This document shows, piece by piece, positions 1 to 8,691 of a DNA stretch of 64,000 bases (its first letter is position 1; each line of letters starts with the position of its first letter). The position numbers were made by a program, and so were the translations under genes. A model generated the notes under the pieces. It made no database searches and was not told the DNA's origin. It saw nothing but the letters and a program-made list of their open reading frames with translations. The stretch is from Marinobacter sp. SS5-14b (GTDB lineage: Bacteria; Pseudomonadota; Gammaproteobacteria; Pseudomonadales; Oleiphilaceae): NCBI RefSeq assembly GCF_030541005.1, contig NZ_JASSVM010000004.1, positions 248,001 to 312,000 of the forward strand. Reading direction: 5' to 3'.

Positions 1-1
1 C

Positions 2-2155
2 CAGATGGGCTTTGCCCGCTGGCCTGATGCTGCTAAACGAACCGTATTCCGGTTAGACAAAGTTGAAGCACAAAGGCCCAGGGCACCAGCCAAAGAATGG
101 CAGTTTGAGCGGCCCTGGGAGTACCTGGCCGATACCATCGGCACCTACGCCGGCAAAGCCCTGGATATGGCCTCCAGCCTCTATGAAGAGTGGAACGCTG
201 GTGAACGTACCGAGCCCCTGGCCCCCTTCGAACACCCCGAGCCGGCCGCGCTCGGCATTGCGATTCAAAAGGACCTGGACAGGGCCAGCGAAACGCCACC
301 GCAACGGCCATTCAGCTACGATGAATGGCGAACCAGTGATTGCCAGCCAGACGCACTTGAAGAATTAAGAAGCCGAGGCGTGTGCGGCCTGCGCATTGAG
401 GACCATTTTTACGAGATGCGGCACCAGCAAGCGCGCATCAATACGGCGCGCCATCTGCTGAACCTGTGCGCAGAAAAAGCCCGTAAAAATCCGCAACTGG
501 AAAACGCCCTCCTGGTAAACCAGATTATCCTGCCGAGTCGGATCGGTCGCCAGAAGAACCCGCTGTTCAAATACAGCCTGGCCTTGCCCCACAGCGGCCG
601 GCAAAAGATTCGCCGGGTATTGATGACCGAAGAGCGCACGCTAGGGCAACACTACCTGACCCTGGCCCAGGCCGAACTGCTGCAATGCCTGAAACGCCAG
701 CCCTATCAACAAGCCCTGGCCGATCTGTTCAGCACCGAAGGTTTCGACTATGCCGGCGCTTTCCGCTGCGCCGGGCATTTTATCAGCGACACCCTGGAGC
801 CCGCCTGCAAGCAGGACCCACTGGACCCGGAACACAGCCAGCCCAGCCCGGACAGCGACGGCAAGGCCTGGGTAAGGTCGCTGTGTACCGAGAGGGCCGC
901 AGCCAGCGCCTCGCGAGAGGAAGTGTCTCTCGCCCGCATGTTGTGGCCGCAAACCACGCCAGACAGCCAAACCGAACCCTACCAGCCCCCGGAAACGCCC
1001 GAACCCAACCATGGCACGGGTGTATTCCGGGGCGCAGCCCTAGCCGCGCTGGAAAAGCTGGATTTGCCGGAGGATACCGGTGACCTACTGACGGTGGAAG
1101 GCCTCAGGCTGGCTGAGGATATCCAAAGCGGTACCTCAAACACCCTGATGCTGGCAGGTATGCGATCAGGCATGAAAGCATTGGACAGTACTCATAGAGA
1201 ACTGCACCAGTCCATCCGTTCCGCCATGGCCGCACTGGAGAACAACGACCGACAGCTCCAGAACCTGACCGACGAACAAACCCGCTTGTCCCAACGACGC
1301 GCAGCCCTGAAAGCAGAGCACGACGCGGCCAGCCGGGAATGGATGAAGCGCAACAGCGACGAAGCCTTCAGGAAAGAACAGGCCGCCGCCAAAGCCCTCA
1401 AAGACTTCGATGACGCCAGTGCGCGGTTGGAACAGCAACACGCCCAAACCCGGCAGACTATCCAGCAGCGCCTGATGGCCCAGCGCATTGCCGCCATGGC
1501 GAACCCCATGGAAGGCATACGCCGGGCCATGCCTGAACTGTTACCCGATTTGAGGCAAATGACCCTGAGCGACGCCATTGCCCAAGGCAAATACGTACTC
1601 GGTCTGGAAGACCTGGGGCCAGATGGCGCACGCTATAACCCGGAAACACCCGCCGCAGGCAAGGCCCTGGTTTGGACCCTGAGCCGGGACAAGCCCACCA
1701 CCCAGGCTATCCAGGCACTCACCCGAGCCGAGAATCACCTGACCCTGGCACGCCGGGCCCTGGCCGAAGCCAATGGCAACCACGAAGAACTCAGGGCGAA
1801 GTTGCAGGCGGCCCAGAGCCGGTACAATCAGGTGGTCGACGAACTGAAACAGACCGGCGGCCGGATTCGGGATATCAATGCGGAGATTCGCAAACTGGAG
1901 GGCGAAGCAAAGGCGCACCGGGTGGACTTCAACGCTGCCGAGCGAAGCCGGTTGCACCGGGTGCTCTTCAACGCTGCCGAGCGAAGCCGGTTGCACCGGG
2001 TGCTGAATACGCCGGCATTGCCGTTGGTGGTGTTGGCTATTGAGGCGGTTAATGTGGCGAATGCCCTAAGTAACGAAGACCAATTTACCGGGCTTGACCG
2101 GCTTCACGGAACAACAAATGACGTTCAAGCTTCAACTGCTCCGCCACCGAGTTAA
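2..2155 (+). CDS. T6SS effector-like protein (VasX/BTH_I2691 type), partial at 5' end
   Basis: The reading frame is open to the window edge, so the in-frame ATG at 5 is probably internal and the N-terminal region lies outside. The visible part is about 716 residues, soluble and rich in Glu, Arg and Gln. A stretch around residues 235-275 (DLFSTEGFDYAGAF, then a DPLDP motif) resembles the middle of large T6SS effectors with a VasX N-terminal region. Residues about 400-510 and 590-670 look like long coiled coils. In that family the coiled-coil part leads into a C-terminal transmembrane toxin domain. Here the protein reaches only one hydrophobic stretch (ALPLVVLAIEAVNVANAL) and then stops after an unrelated-looking tail, so it seems C-terminally truncated. 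An exact 39-nt tandem duplication at 1927-2004 lies just before that point. Two small genes follow and are coupled. Family assignment rests on recalled sequence character only. Confidence 0.55.
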   Translation, partial: QMGFARWPDAAKRTVFRLDKVEAQRPRAPAKEWQFERPWEYLADTIGTYAGKALDMASSLYEEWNAGERTEPLAPFEHPEPAALGIAIQKDLDRASETPPQRPFSYDEWRTSDCQPDALEELRSRGVCGLRIEDHFYEMRHQQARINTARHLLNLCAEKARKNPQLENALLVNQIILPSRIGRQKNPLFKYSLALPHSGRQKIRRVLMTEERTLGQHYLTLAQAELLQCLKRQPYQQALADLFSTEGFDYAGAFRCAGHFISDTLEPACKQDPLDPEHSQPSPDSDGKAWVRSLCTERAAASASREEVSLARMLWPQTTPDSQTEPYQPPETPEPNHGTGVFRGAALAALEKLDLPEDTGDLLTVEGLRLAEDIQSGTSNTLMLAGMRSGMKALDSTHRELHQSIRSAMAALENNDRQLQNLTDEQTRLSQRRAALKAEHDAASREWMKRNSDEAFRKEQAAAKALKDFDDASARLEQQHAQTRQTIQQRLMAQRIAAMANPMEGIRRAMPELLPDLRQMTLSDAIAQGKYVLGLEDLGPDGARYNPETPAAGKALVWTLSRDKPTTQAIQALTRAENHLTLARRALAEANGNHEELRAKLQAAQSRYNQVVDELKQTGGRIRDINAEIRKLEGEAKAHRVDFNAAERSRLHRVLFNAAERSRLHRVLNTPALPLVVLAIEAVNVANALSNEDQFTGLDRLHGTTNDVQASTAPPPS
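1927..2004 (+). repeat. 39-nt in-frame tandem repeat (2 copies)
   Basis: Two exact adjacent 39-nt copies (1927-1965 and 1966-2004) encode the 13-residue unit FNAAERSRLHRVL twice. A partial match of the unit end precedes the first copy near 1916-1926. The exact identity points to a recent duplication inside the effector-like gene. Confidence 0.9.
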
Positions 2156-2525
2156 GCAGGACAGCAACCACTCGGTTCCATTGGCCCCTCAGCAGGTTCC
2201 AGACTCCGAAATGCAAAGCTATATTCTCCGGGAGAGCGCCACGCCGGATGGCTACGAATACATTGTCAGGACACCCTCTCCCCATACGGAAACGACCAAA
2301 TTTCTTCGCATACCACTCAGCACTCACAATGTGAGCTACTCCTGGCAGCCAAAAGCCCAAATCCGTGTGGAAACCGGCATCCGGGAACTCGCTTTTCCGG
2401 CACCGCCACCCAAGGATTCAACTATTTTCGACGCCAAAGATAATGAACATACGGAACCGGACTTCAGTGACAAAAAGCAGCTTTTCTGGATCAATGAATT
2501 CAGCAACCCGGGAGCCACGGGATGA
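2118..2525 (+). CDS. Hypothetical protein between effector-like gene and membrane protein gene
   Basis: About 135 residues from the ATG at 2118; a TTG at 2094 would add eight residues. The start overlaps the 3' end of the effector-like gene (stop at 2155) in another frame. The stop overlaps the ATG of the next gene in an ATGA arrangement (2522-2525), a strong sign of translational coupling. The protein has no signal peptide and no membrane segment. It is Pro- and Thr-rich with an acidic tail. I recognise no family. Position between a toxin-like gene and a two-TM protein suggests a role in the same cassette (adaptor, immunity or a remnant of the lost effector C-terminus), which is inference. 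The coding overlap and coupling support it being real. Confidence 0.6.
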   Translation: MTFKLQLLRHRVKQDSNHSVPLAPQQVPDSEMQSYILRESATPDGYEYIVRTPSPHTETTKFLRIPLSTHNVSYSWQPKAQIRVETGIRELAFPAPPPKDSTIFDAKDNEHTEPDFSDKKQLFWINEFSNPGATG

Positions 2526-3607
2526 CAACGGATAAACCTGCATCGGGATACTACGGCCCGAAGGCCTATGATTCCGGACATCTCCCCCAGCAAAAGCGCC
2601 CGGCACCAGGTGCTAATCCGGCACAGCCCTGGTTTAACCAAAAAGCTGACCGGAAACTGCCTTGGGGGCACACAGAGGATGTCGTGCCACAGATCATTCG
2701 ACGGCGAAATCGTCCCGAAGTGCTCCGGAAGTTCGAGAAAAACCCACTGCCGTTCGGAGATCTGCAGACTCATCAGCGCATTGACCATGAATGCTATCGG
2801 CATGCGACGGCGGCACTGAGGACCCGTATTCTTCTGTTTTTCAATGCCTTCGGTAACCCCTTCGTCATCGCCTTTATGATGCTGCCGGTAACAATTGGCT
2901 TTTTCTCCCACTGGAGACTGAGCCCACCAGATGAAACCTTTGGCCAGATGCTGATCGCCTTTATCCCAATTCTGGCCATTTTTGTAGGTCCCCTTATCGC
3001 CTGCAACCTCGTCCCCACCGCCCTGTTCAAACTCTTCCCCCGGCAGCTCATCAAGCCTAACAAAGGCCCTCTGTGGGAACTCAATCGCCGCACGGGCCTG
3101 GTAACGGTGTTTCACTACGATAAAAAGGGTACCTGGGGCAAAACCGGCCAGCCGGAAGAAGAAACCGCGCCGTTTTACGAGTTCGATGCCTACACCTCCA
3201 ACGAACTGATCCACGGCGGCGGGGTGGTGCACACCCTGTACCTGGCCCACCGCTACCGCAACATCCTGATCCCCATCGGCACTCTGATCGGCAAAGCCAA
3301 CCCCGAAGAATGCTACGCCCTGTGGGACATGTTCCAGAACTTCATGGACACCAGCCGACCCCTGCCGGATATCCCCCTGTGGGAAGAGCATCGTGCCAAT
3401 GACCCGGTCACCGCCGAACACGACCGGCGAAGCAATCGTCCACCCCGTTACTGGCGTGATATGGATAACGATACGTGGAAACAGAAAAACCACGAGATGG
3501 CGCTTCAGGTGCTGCGGCTGAACACCCCGGGGCGGCTCGATATAATGCGGAATAGGTGGGCGTACTCACCAAGGACACGCCGGCAACGAAAGGCTTCAGC
3601 AGAGTAG
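2522..3607 (+). CDS. Two-TM membrane protein, putative T6SS-linked accessory or immunity protein
   Basis: 361 residues. A Pro- and basic-rich N-terminal segment of about 100 residues precedes two hydrophobic stretches at roughly 107-130 and 140-165. These are followed by a soluble C-terminal domain of about 190 residues with motifs such as LWELNRRTGLVTVF, YEFDAYTSNELIHGGG and LYLAHRY. This two-TM plus cytoplasmic domain layout resembles uncharacterised proteins found beside VasX-like effectors; I suspect the DUF6708-type family but cannot verify it. The start ATG overlaps the upstream stop (ATGA), so the three genes form one operon. Because VasX-type toxins insert in membranes, a membrane-anchored neighbour is a reasonable immunity candidate. 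A hairpin at 3632-3661 lies just after the gene. Confidence 0.6.
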   Translation: MTTDKPASGYYGPKAYDSGHLPQQKRPAPGANPAQPWFNQKADRKLPWGHTEDVVPQIIRRRNRPEVLRKFEKNPLPFGDLQTHQRIDHECYRHATAALRTRILLFFNAFGNPFVIAFMMLPVTIGFFSHWRLSPPDETFGQMLIAFIPILAIFVGPLIACNLVPTALFKLFPRQLIKPNKGPLWELNRRTGLVTVFHYDKKGTWGKTGQPEEETAPFYEFDAYTSNELIHGGGVVHTLYLAHRYRNILIPIGTLIGKANPEECYALWDMFQNFMDTSRPLPDIPLWEEHRANDPVTAEHDRRSNRPPRYWRDMDNDTWKQKNHEMALQVLRLNTPGRLDIMRNRWAYSPRTRRQRKASAE

Positions 3608-3631
3608 ATACCTTACGCCAGCCATGAACGG

Positions 3632-3661
3632 CGGCCCGACAGGGGCATCCGTCGGAGGCCG
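3632..3661. repeat. Inverted repeat downstream of effector cassette
   Basis: CGGCC and GAC in the left arm (3632-3640) pair with GTC and GGCCG in the right arm (3651-3661) around a 10-nt loop, with small internal mismatches. No T tract follows, so terminator function is doubtful. It lies in the 130-nt gap between the effector cassette and yefM. Confidence 0.45.
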
Positions 3662-3703
3662 AAAGCCAGAACGAGCCTGATGACTGCGCCAGGGCTTGTG
3701 ATG

Positions 3704-3709
3704 TATAGT
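3704..3709 (+). promoter_or_regulatory. Candidate -10 box of yefM-yoeB
   Basis: TATAGT lies 32 nt before the yefM start and directly abuts the operator palindrome at 3710-3728, a usual arrangement for autorepressed toxin-antitoxin operons. No good -35 element is evident 17 nt upstream. Confidence 0.45.
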
Positions 3710-3728
3710 TGTACGGAATATCCGTACA
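3710..3728. promoter_or_regulatory. YefM-type operator palindrome
   Basis: TGTACGGA, a 3-nt spacer and TCCGTACA form a perfect inverted repeat just upstream of yefM. YefM/YefM-YoeB complexes in E. coli are known to bind palindromes with a TGTACA core; both outer arms here carry the TGTAC half. It should mediate conditional autorepression of the operon. Confidence 0.7.
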
Positions 3729-3740
3729 TAAAGGTGTTTT

Positions 3741-4013
3741 ATGGACACAATCAGCGTAAACAAGTTTAGAGATAATCTGAAAAACGTTGTTGAGCAGATA
3801 GTTAGTCAGCATGAACCGGTCAAGGTTACACGCCGAGCCGGAGAAGCTTTCGTAGTGATGAGTGCCGAGGACTGGGAGCGAGAGCAGGAAACCCTTCACG
3901 TGCTCCAGAGTAAGAGCTTGATGCAGCAAATTGCGGCTTCACTTGAAACCCACAACCGTGGGGAAGGTTATAAACCGACTGACGAGCAGATGGATGAGAT
4001 CACTGGTATTTGA
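3741..4013 (+). CDS. yefM: Antitoxin of type II TA system, Phd/YefM family
   Basis: 90 residues starting MDTISVNKFRDNLKNVV, the typical Phd/YefM DNA-binding N-terminus, followed by the family motif VKVTRRAGEAFVVMSAEDWE and a flexible acidic C-terminal tail that would wrap the toxin. It neutralises YoeB and represses its own operon through the palindrome at 3710-3728. The ribosome site AAGGTG lies 4 nt before the ATG. The gene overlaps yoeB by 20 nt, the usual antitoxin-first coupling. It sits between the effector cassette and the aceF end, a common place for such stability modules. Confidence 0.93.
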   Translation: MDTISVNKFRDNLKNVVEQIVSQHEPVKVTRRAGEAFVVMSAEDWEREQETLHVLQSKSLMQQIAASLETHNRGEGYKPTDEQMDEITGI

Positions 4014-4266
4014 GGGCAATACCTGGCAAGCGTATGAGGCCATGCGCGAGAAGGATAAACGATTGCACAAAGCCTTGTGCAAACTGCTGAAAGAAATGCT
4101 GCGATCCGAAGACCCGTCTTCCGGCCTGGGAAAGCCTGAACCGCTCAAGCATAACCTCTCTGGACTTTGGTCGAAGCGGATATCACAGAAAGACCGCCTG
4201 ATATATCGATTCGATGACAAAGCCATTTACATCTTCGCCATTGGCGGCCACTACGACGAGCCCTAA
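3994..4266 (+). CDS. yoeB: mRNA interferase toxin YoeB
   Basis: 90 residues from the ATG at 3994, which gives the normal YoeB length; longer in-frame starts at 3931 only add antitoxin-frame shadow sequence. The core KPEPLKHNLSGLWSKRI followed by DRLIY is diagnostic. Residues equivalent to the E. coli YoeB catalytic set are present as Glu49, Arg68 and His86-Tyr87, with the C-terminus extended by three residues after HY. YoeB is a ribosome-dependent endoribonuclease that cuts mRNA in the A site. It overlaps yefM by 20 nt and converges on aceF. All key residues are intact, so the module looks functional. Confidence 0.93.
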   Translation: MRSLVFEGNTWQAYEAMREKDKRLHKALCKLLKEMLRSEDPSSGLGKPEPLKHNLSGLWSKRISQKDRLIYRFDDKAIYIFAIGGHYDEP

Positions 4267-4313
4267 CAGCAAATTGGTAGAGATTTGGCCAGGCTCAACG
4301 CAAAGACGAGAAA

Positions 4314-4345
4314 GCCGCCCCGCCACTAAGAAGCTACGGAGCGGC
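4314..4345 (-). terminator. Possible weak terminator hairpin after aceF
   Basis: GCCGCCCCG (4314-4322) and CGGAGCGGC (4337-4345) form an 8-of-9 stem between convergent yoeB and aceF. Read on the minus strand it is followed by a short TTTC stretch only, so it is at best a weak terminator. Confidence 0.35.
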
Positions 4346-4358
4346 CCTCGACTCAGGA

Positions 4359-6014
4359 CTACAACAGCAAGGTGCGAATATCCCCCAGCAGCTGTGTCAG
4401 CAGGTTGGTAAACCGGGCCGCATCGGCGCCGTTCACCGCACGGTGGTCGTATGACAGCGACAGCGGCAGCATCAGCCGTGGCTGGAACTCCTTGCCGTCC
4501 CACACCGGTTTCATGGAGGCTTTGGACACACCCAGAATCGCCACTTCCGGCGTGTTCACGATGGGCGTGAACGCGGTGCCGCCAATGCCACCCAGGCTGG
4601 TGATGGTAAAGCAGGCGCCCTGCATTTCAGCAGGCTTCAGCTGCTTGTCCCTCGCTTTCTGGGCCAGTTCGGCGCTTTCTGCCGCCAGTTCCCACAGGCC
4701 TTTCTGGTCAACGTCCCGGATCACTGGCACCATCAGGCCATTGGGAGTATCCACCGCAATCCCGATGTGGATGTACTGCTTGCGCACCACCTCTTTGCGT
4801 TCCATGTCGAGCGCCACGTTGAACTGAGGCAACTCGGCCAGGGCCGCAGCACAGGCTTTCAGCAGGAACGGAAGCGGCGTCATCTTCACGCCACGCTTTT
4901 CGCCGGCCGCTTTCTGACCCTTGCGGAAGTCTTCCATCTCAGTGATGTCAGCATCGTCGAATTGGGTGACGTGGGGCACGTTCAGCCAGCTACGCTGCAT
5001 GTTGTTCGCGGTGGCGAACATGATGCGGGACATGCCTTCGCGCTCCACTTCACCAAACTGGCTGAAGTCCGGCAGTTTCACACCCGGGATACCGCTACCG
5101 GTGCCCACAGAAGCGCCTTGCTGGGCTTGCTGTAGCTGACTCTTCACATAGGCGTGCACGTCATCCTTGATGATGCGGCCTTTCGGGCCAGAGCCCTTCA
5201 CGCGGGTCAGGTCTGCGCCCAGTTCACGGGCCAGCTTGCGCACCGCCGGGCCAGCGTGAACCTTGGCACCCGGTGCTGGTGGCTCGTAAGTGGAACCCTG
5301 GGGCTGCGATGCCGATTCCTGCTTGTCGGCCTTCGGCGCCGGCTTGCTGTCCTGACTTCTGGCTTCCGCTTTCTGGCTATCGTCCGAGGACTCCTCAGCC
5401 TCATCACCATCGTCCTCGATGGTCATTTCCAGAAGATCTTTGCCTTCAGAAAGTTTGTCGCCCTCTTTCACCAGAATCTTGCTGATCTTGCCGGCAAATG
5501 GTGATGGGATCTCCATGGTGGCCTTATCGGACTCCACGGTCACCAGCGGATCATCCTCGCCGACGGTATCGCCTTCGGCGACGTTGATCTCAATCACCGG
5601 TATATCGTCAAAGCCATCCAGCGATGGCACCTTCACCAGCTCGGTGCGGGAGCCGCCGGATTTTTTCTTAGGCGCCGGCTTGCTGTCTTCGGATCTGGCT
5701 TCCGGTTTGGCGTCGGCCTTGTCCTCGGTTGATTCGGCAACGGGTTTATCAGAATCATCCGGGCCAGCCGCATCGTCGCTGGCCTCAAACATCCCAACCA
5801 CATCGCCCTCTTTCACCTTGTCACCCACTTTTACGGTGATTTTGGTGATCTTGCCGGCGGCCGGCGCGGGCAGCTCCACGGAGGCTTTATCGGACTCAAC
5901 CGTCAGAATCGGATCTTCTTGCTGAACCGTGTCCCCTTCACTGGCGATGATTTCGATAACCTCGACTTCATCAGCTCCGCCGAGATCGGGAACCTTGATT
6001 TCCTGTTCACTCAT
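4359..6014 (-). CDS. aceF: Pyruvate dehydrogenase E2, dihydrolipoyllysine acetyltransferase
   Basis: 551 residues. E2 core of the pyruvate dehydrogenase complex, transferring acetyl groups from E1 to CoA. Two lipoyl domains are visible: residues 1-80 with the lipoylated Lys43 in ESDKASVE, and about 125-200 with ESDKATME. They are separated by Ala/Pro/Glu/Lys-rich linkers. A peripheral subunit-binding domain follows around 250-290 (AGPAVRKLARELG, then GSGPKGRI). The catalytic acyltransferase domain fills the C-terminal half and ends with SYDHRAVNGADAARF, where His524 is catalytic; Asn at the next active position also occurs in Azotobacter E2. E. coli has three lipoyl domains, pseudomonads two. 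The gene follows aceE by 10 nt, clearly one operon. No lpd gene follows, so E3 must be encoded elsewhere. Confidence 0.97.
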   Translation of the reverse strand: MSEQEIKVPDLGGADEVEVIEIIASEGDTVQQEDPILTVESDKASVELPAPAAGKITKITVKVGDKVKEGDVVGMFEASDDAAGPDDSDKPVAESTEDKADAKPEARSEDSKPAPKKKSGGSRTELVKVPSLDGFDDIPVIEINVAEGDTVGEDDPLVTVESDKATMEIPSPFAGKISKILVKEGDKLSEGKDLLEMTIEDDGDEAEESSDDSQKAEARSQDSKPAPKADKQESASQPQGSTYEPPAPGAKVHAGPAVRKLARELGADLTRVKGSGPKGRIIKDDVHAYVKSQLQQAQQGASVGTGSGIPGVKLPDFSQFGEVEREGMSRIMFATANNMQRSWLNVPHVTQFDDADITEMEDFRKGQKAAGEKRGVKMTPLPFLLKACAAALAELPQFNVALDMERKEVVRKQYIHIGIAVDTPNGLMVPVIRDVDQKGLWELAAESAELAQKARDKQLKPAEMQGACFTITSLGGIGGTAFTPIVNTPEVAILGVSKASMKPVWDGKEFQPRLMLPLSLSYDHRAVNGADAARFTNLLTQLLGDIRTLLL

Positions 6015-6024
6015 GGCGGTCTCC

Positions 6025-8688
6025 TTAGCTCAGCACCGGGTTCGGTTTGTTGCGATCGATTCCGTACTTGCGCATAGCTTCGAGAACCTGTTCCTGCTTG
6101 ATGTCACCATCTTTCGCCAGGGCCGCCAGCGCGGCAACGGTCACGTAGTAACGATCCACCTCGAAGAAGTTGCGAAGCTTCTCGCGGGTGTCACTACGGC
6201 CGAATCCATCGGTGCCCAAGGTCATGTAGGTTTTCGGGATATAAGCCCGCAACTGTTCAGAGTGCAGCTTGATGTAGTCAGTGGAAGACACCACCGGCCC
6301 CCGCTGTTTCTCCAGGCACTTGGTGACGTAGGCCTGCCGTGGCTTGTCGTCCGGGTGCAGGGCGTTCCAGCGCTCCACGTGCTGGCCATCGCGGGCCAGT
6401 TCGTTGTAGCTGGTTACACTCCACACATCGGAGGCCACACCCCAGTCGTCTTTCAGCAACTGGGCGGCTTCGTGCACTTCGTTCAGAATCGCACCGGCGC
6501 CCATCAGCTGAACCCTCGGGCCCTTCTTGCTGCCTTTGACTTCAACCGATTCCAGCTGGTACATGCCCTTGATGATGCCGTCTTCACAATCTTTCGGCAT
6601 GGCAGGCTGCACGTAGTTTTCATTTTCGATGGTCAGGTAGTAGAAGACGTTCTGGTTTTCCTCGAACATTTCCTTCATACCGTGCCGGATCACCACGGCC
6701 ATTTCATAACCGTAAGCCGGGTCATAGGCTTTGCAGTTGGGGATGGTGTTGGCCAGCACATGGCTATGGCCGTCCTGATGCTGAAGACCTTCGCCGTTCA
6801 GCGTGGTACGGCCAGCCGTGCCACCGATCAGGAACCCGCGGGCCTGCATGTCGCCAGAGGCCCAGGCCAGATCGCCCACCCGCTGGAAACCGAACATGGA
6901 ATAGAACACATAGAACGGAATCAGCGGGAAGCTGTTCGTGCTGTAAGACGTCGCAGCCGCCATCCAGGTTGACATGGCACCGGCTTCGTTGATGCCCTCC
7001 TGCATGATCTGGCCTTTCTTGTCTTCCCGGTAGTACATGATCTGATCACGATCCTGGGGCACGTATTTCTGGCCTTCGGAGGTGTAGATACCAAGCTGAC
7101 GGAACATGCCTTCCATACCAAAGGTACGGGCTTCGTCCGGCACAATCGGCACCACGCGCTTGCCGATGCGCTTGTCTTTCACCAGGGCACTCAGAATCCG
7201 CACAAACGCCATGGTGGTGGAAATCCCACGGTCACCTGAACCCTCCAGCACCTGCTTGAAGATATCCAGCTCCGGAATCTGCAGTGGTTGGCAGTCTTTG
7301 TTGCGCTTGGGATAGAAGCCACCCAGGTCCTGCCGGCGCTTCTTCATATACACCAGCTCCGGGCTGTCTGGCGCCGGGCGGTAATAGGGTACATCTTCCA
7401 GCTCATCGTCTTTCAGCGGTACGCCAAAACGGTCACGGAAGCCTTTCAGGGTGTCGATATCCAGCTTCTTCAGGGAGTGGGCGGTGTTCTGGGCTTCGCC
7501 CGCCGCGCCAAAACCGTAGCCCTTGATGGTGTGAGCCAGAATCACCGTCGGCTTGCCGTTGGCCTGATTCACCGCCTTATGGTAGGCCGCATACACTTTG
7601 TAGGGATCGTGACCGCCACGGTTCAGCTTGCTGATTTCGTCATCCGACATGTTCTCCACCAGCTTGGCCATCTCCGGGTATCTGCCGAAGAATTCCTTGC
7701 GGGTGTAGGCCGGGCCTTTAAAGCTGAAGTTCTGCAGATCGCCGTCGCAGATTTCATCCATGGCCCGCTGCATGGCACCGTTTTCGTCCCGGCTGTATAG
7801 CGGGTCCCAATGACGCCCCCAGACCACCTTGATAACATTCCAGCCAGCACCGCGGAACACACCTTCGAGTTCCTGAATAATCTTGCCGTTACCGCGCACC
7901 GGGCCGTCCAGGCGCTGCAGGTTGCAGTTGACCACAAAGATCAGGTTGTCCAGATTCTCACGACCCGCCTTGGAGATAGAGCCCAGGGTTTCTGGCTCAT
8001 CACACTCGCCGTCTCCGACAAACGCCCACACCTTGCGGTCGTTCATCTCAACCAATTCACGGCTGTGCAGGTACTTCATCACGTGGGCCTGGTAAATGGC
8101 CTGAATCGGCCCAAGCCCCATCGACACGGTGGGGAACTGCCAGTAATCTGGCATCAACCAGGGGTGTGGATAGGATGACAGGCCTTCTCCGCTGGTTTCC
8201 TCACGGTATTTATCCAGCTGGGCTTCGGTAAAACGCCCTTCCAGGAAGGAGCGGGCATAGATACCCGGTGCCGCGTGGCCCTGAAAATACACCAGATCCG
8301 ACTCGCGCTTTTGATCGCCACCGTGGAAAAAGTAGTTAAAACCCACGTCGTACAATGTGGCAGCGGAAGAGAAGGTGGAAATATGGCCACCCAGATCACC
8401 CGGGCGCTTGTTGGCGCGCACCACCATGGCCATGGCGTTCCACCGGATCAGGGAGCGGATTCGACGCTCCATGAACAAGTCACCCGGCATGTGGGCCTGC
8501 TGAGCCACAGGAATGCTGTTCCGGAACGGGGTGGTGATGGAATACGGCAGCTCGGTACCGTCGCGGCTCGCGCGCTCAGACAAGCGCTCGAGAATATACT
8601 TGGCCCGCTCAACGCCTTCGTTCTCGATCAGAGACTCCAGCGCATCCAGCCATTCACTGGTTTCAATGGGATCATCGTCCTGGTACAT
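6025..8688 (-). CDS. aceE: Pyruvate dehydrogenase E1 component (homodimeric)
   Basis: 887 residues from the ATG at 8688, the same length as E. coli AceE; a TTG directly upstream adds one residue. GGGAGG about 6 nt before the ATG supports this start. The enzyme decarboxylates pyruvate with thiamine diphosphate and reductively acetylates the E2 lipoyl group. The ThDP/Mg site is visible as GDGECDEPETLG with a distal NLQRLDGPVRGN. The N-terminal MYQDDDPIETSEWLDALESL is the usual E2-binding region. It heads the aceE-aceF operon. The upstream 553-nt region contains no pdhR gene but holds an inverted repeat (8753-8806) that could be an operator. Confidence 0.98.
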   Translation of the reverse strand: MYQDDDPIETSEWLDALESLIENEGVERAKYILERLSERASRDGTELPYSITTPFRNSIPVAQQAHMPGDLFMERRIRSLIRWNAMAMVVRANKRPGDLGGHISTFSSAATLYDVGFNYFFHGGDQKRESDLVYFQGHAAPGIYARSFLEGRFTEAQLDKYREETSGEGLSSYPHPWLMPDYWQFPTVSMGLGPIQAIYQAHVMKYLHSRELVEMNDRKVWAFVGDGECDEPETLGSISKAGRENLDNLIFVVNCNLQRLDGPVRGNGKIIQELEGVFRGAGWNVIKVVWGRHWDPLYSRDENGAMQRAMDEICDGDLQNFSFKGPAYTRKEFFGRYPEMAKLVENMSDDEISKLNRGGHDPYKVYAAYHKAVNQANGKPTVILAHTIKGYGFGAAGEAQNTAHSLKKLDIDTLKGFRDRFGVPLKDDELEDVPYYRPAPDSPELVYMKKRRQDLGGFYPKRNKDCQPLQIPELDIFKQVLEGSGDRGISTTMAFVRILSALVKDKRIGKRVVPIVPDEARTFGMEGMFRQLGIYTSEGQKYVPQDRDQIMYYREDKKGQIMQEGINEAGAMSTWMAAATSYSTNSFPLIPFYVFYSMFGFQRVGDLAWASGDMQARGFLIGGTAGRTTLNGEGLQHQDGHSHVLANTIPNCKAYDPAYGYEMAVVIRHGMKEMFEENQNVFYYLTIENENYVQPAMPKDCEDGIIKGMYQLESVEVKGSKKGPRVQLMGAGAILNEVHEAAQLLKDDWGVASDVWSVTSYNELARDGQHVERWNALHPDDKPRQAYVTKCLEKQRGPVVSSTDYIKLHSEQLRAYIPKTYMTLGTDGFGRSDTREKLRNFFEVDRYYVTVAALAALAKDGDIKQEQVLEAMRKYGIDRNKPNPVLS

Positions 8689-8691
8689 CAA

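Noticed and set aside
5929..6972. 347-codon open frame opposite aceF/aceE
   Set aside because: Crosses the aceE-aceF junction in antisense and has no recognisable domain.
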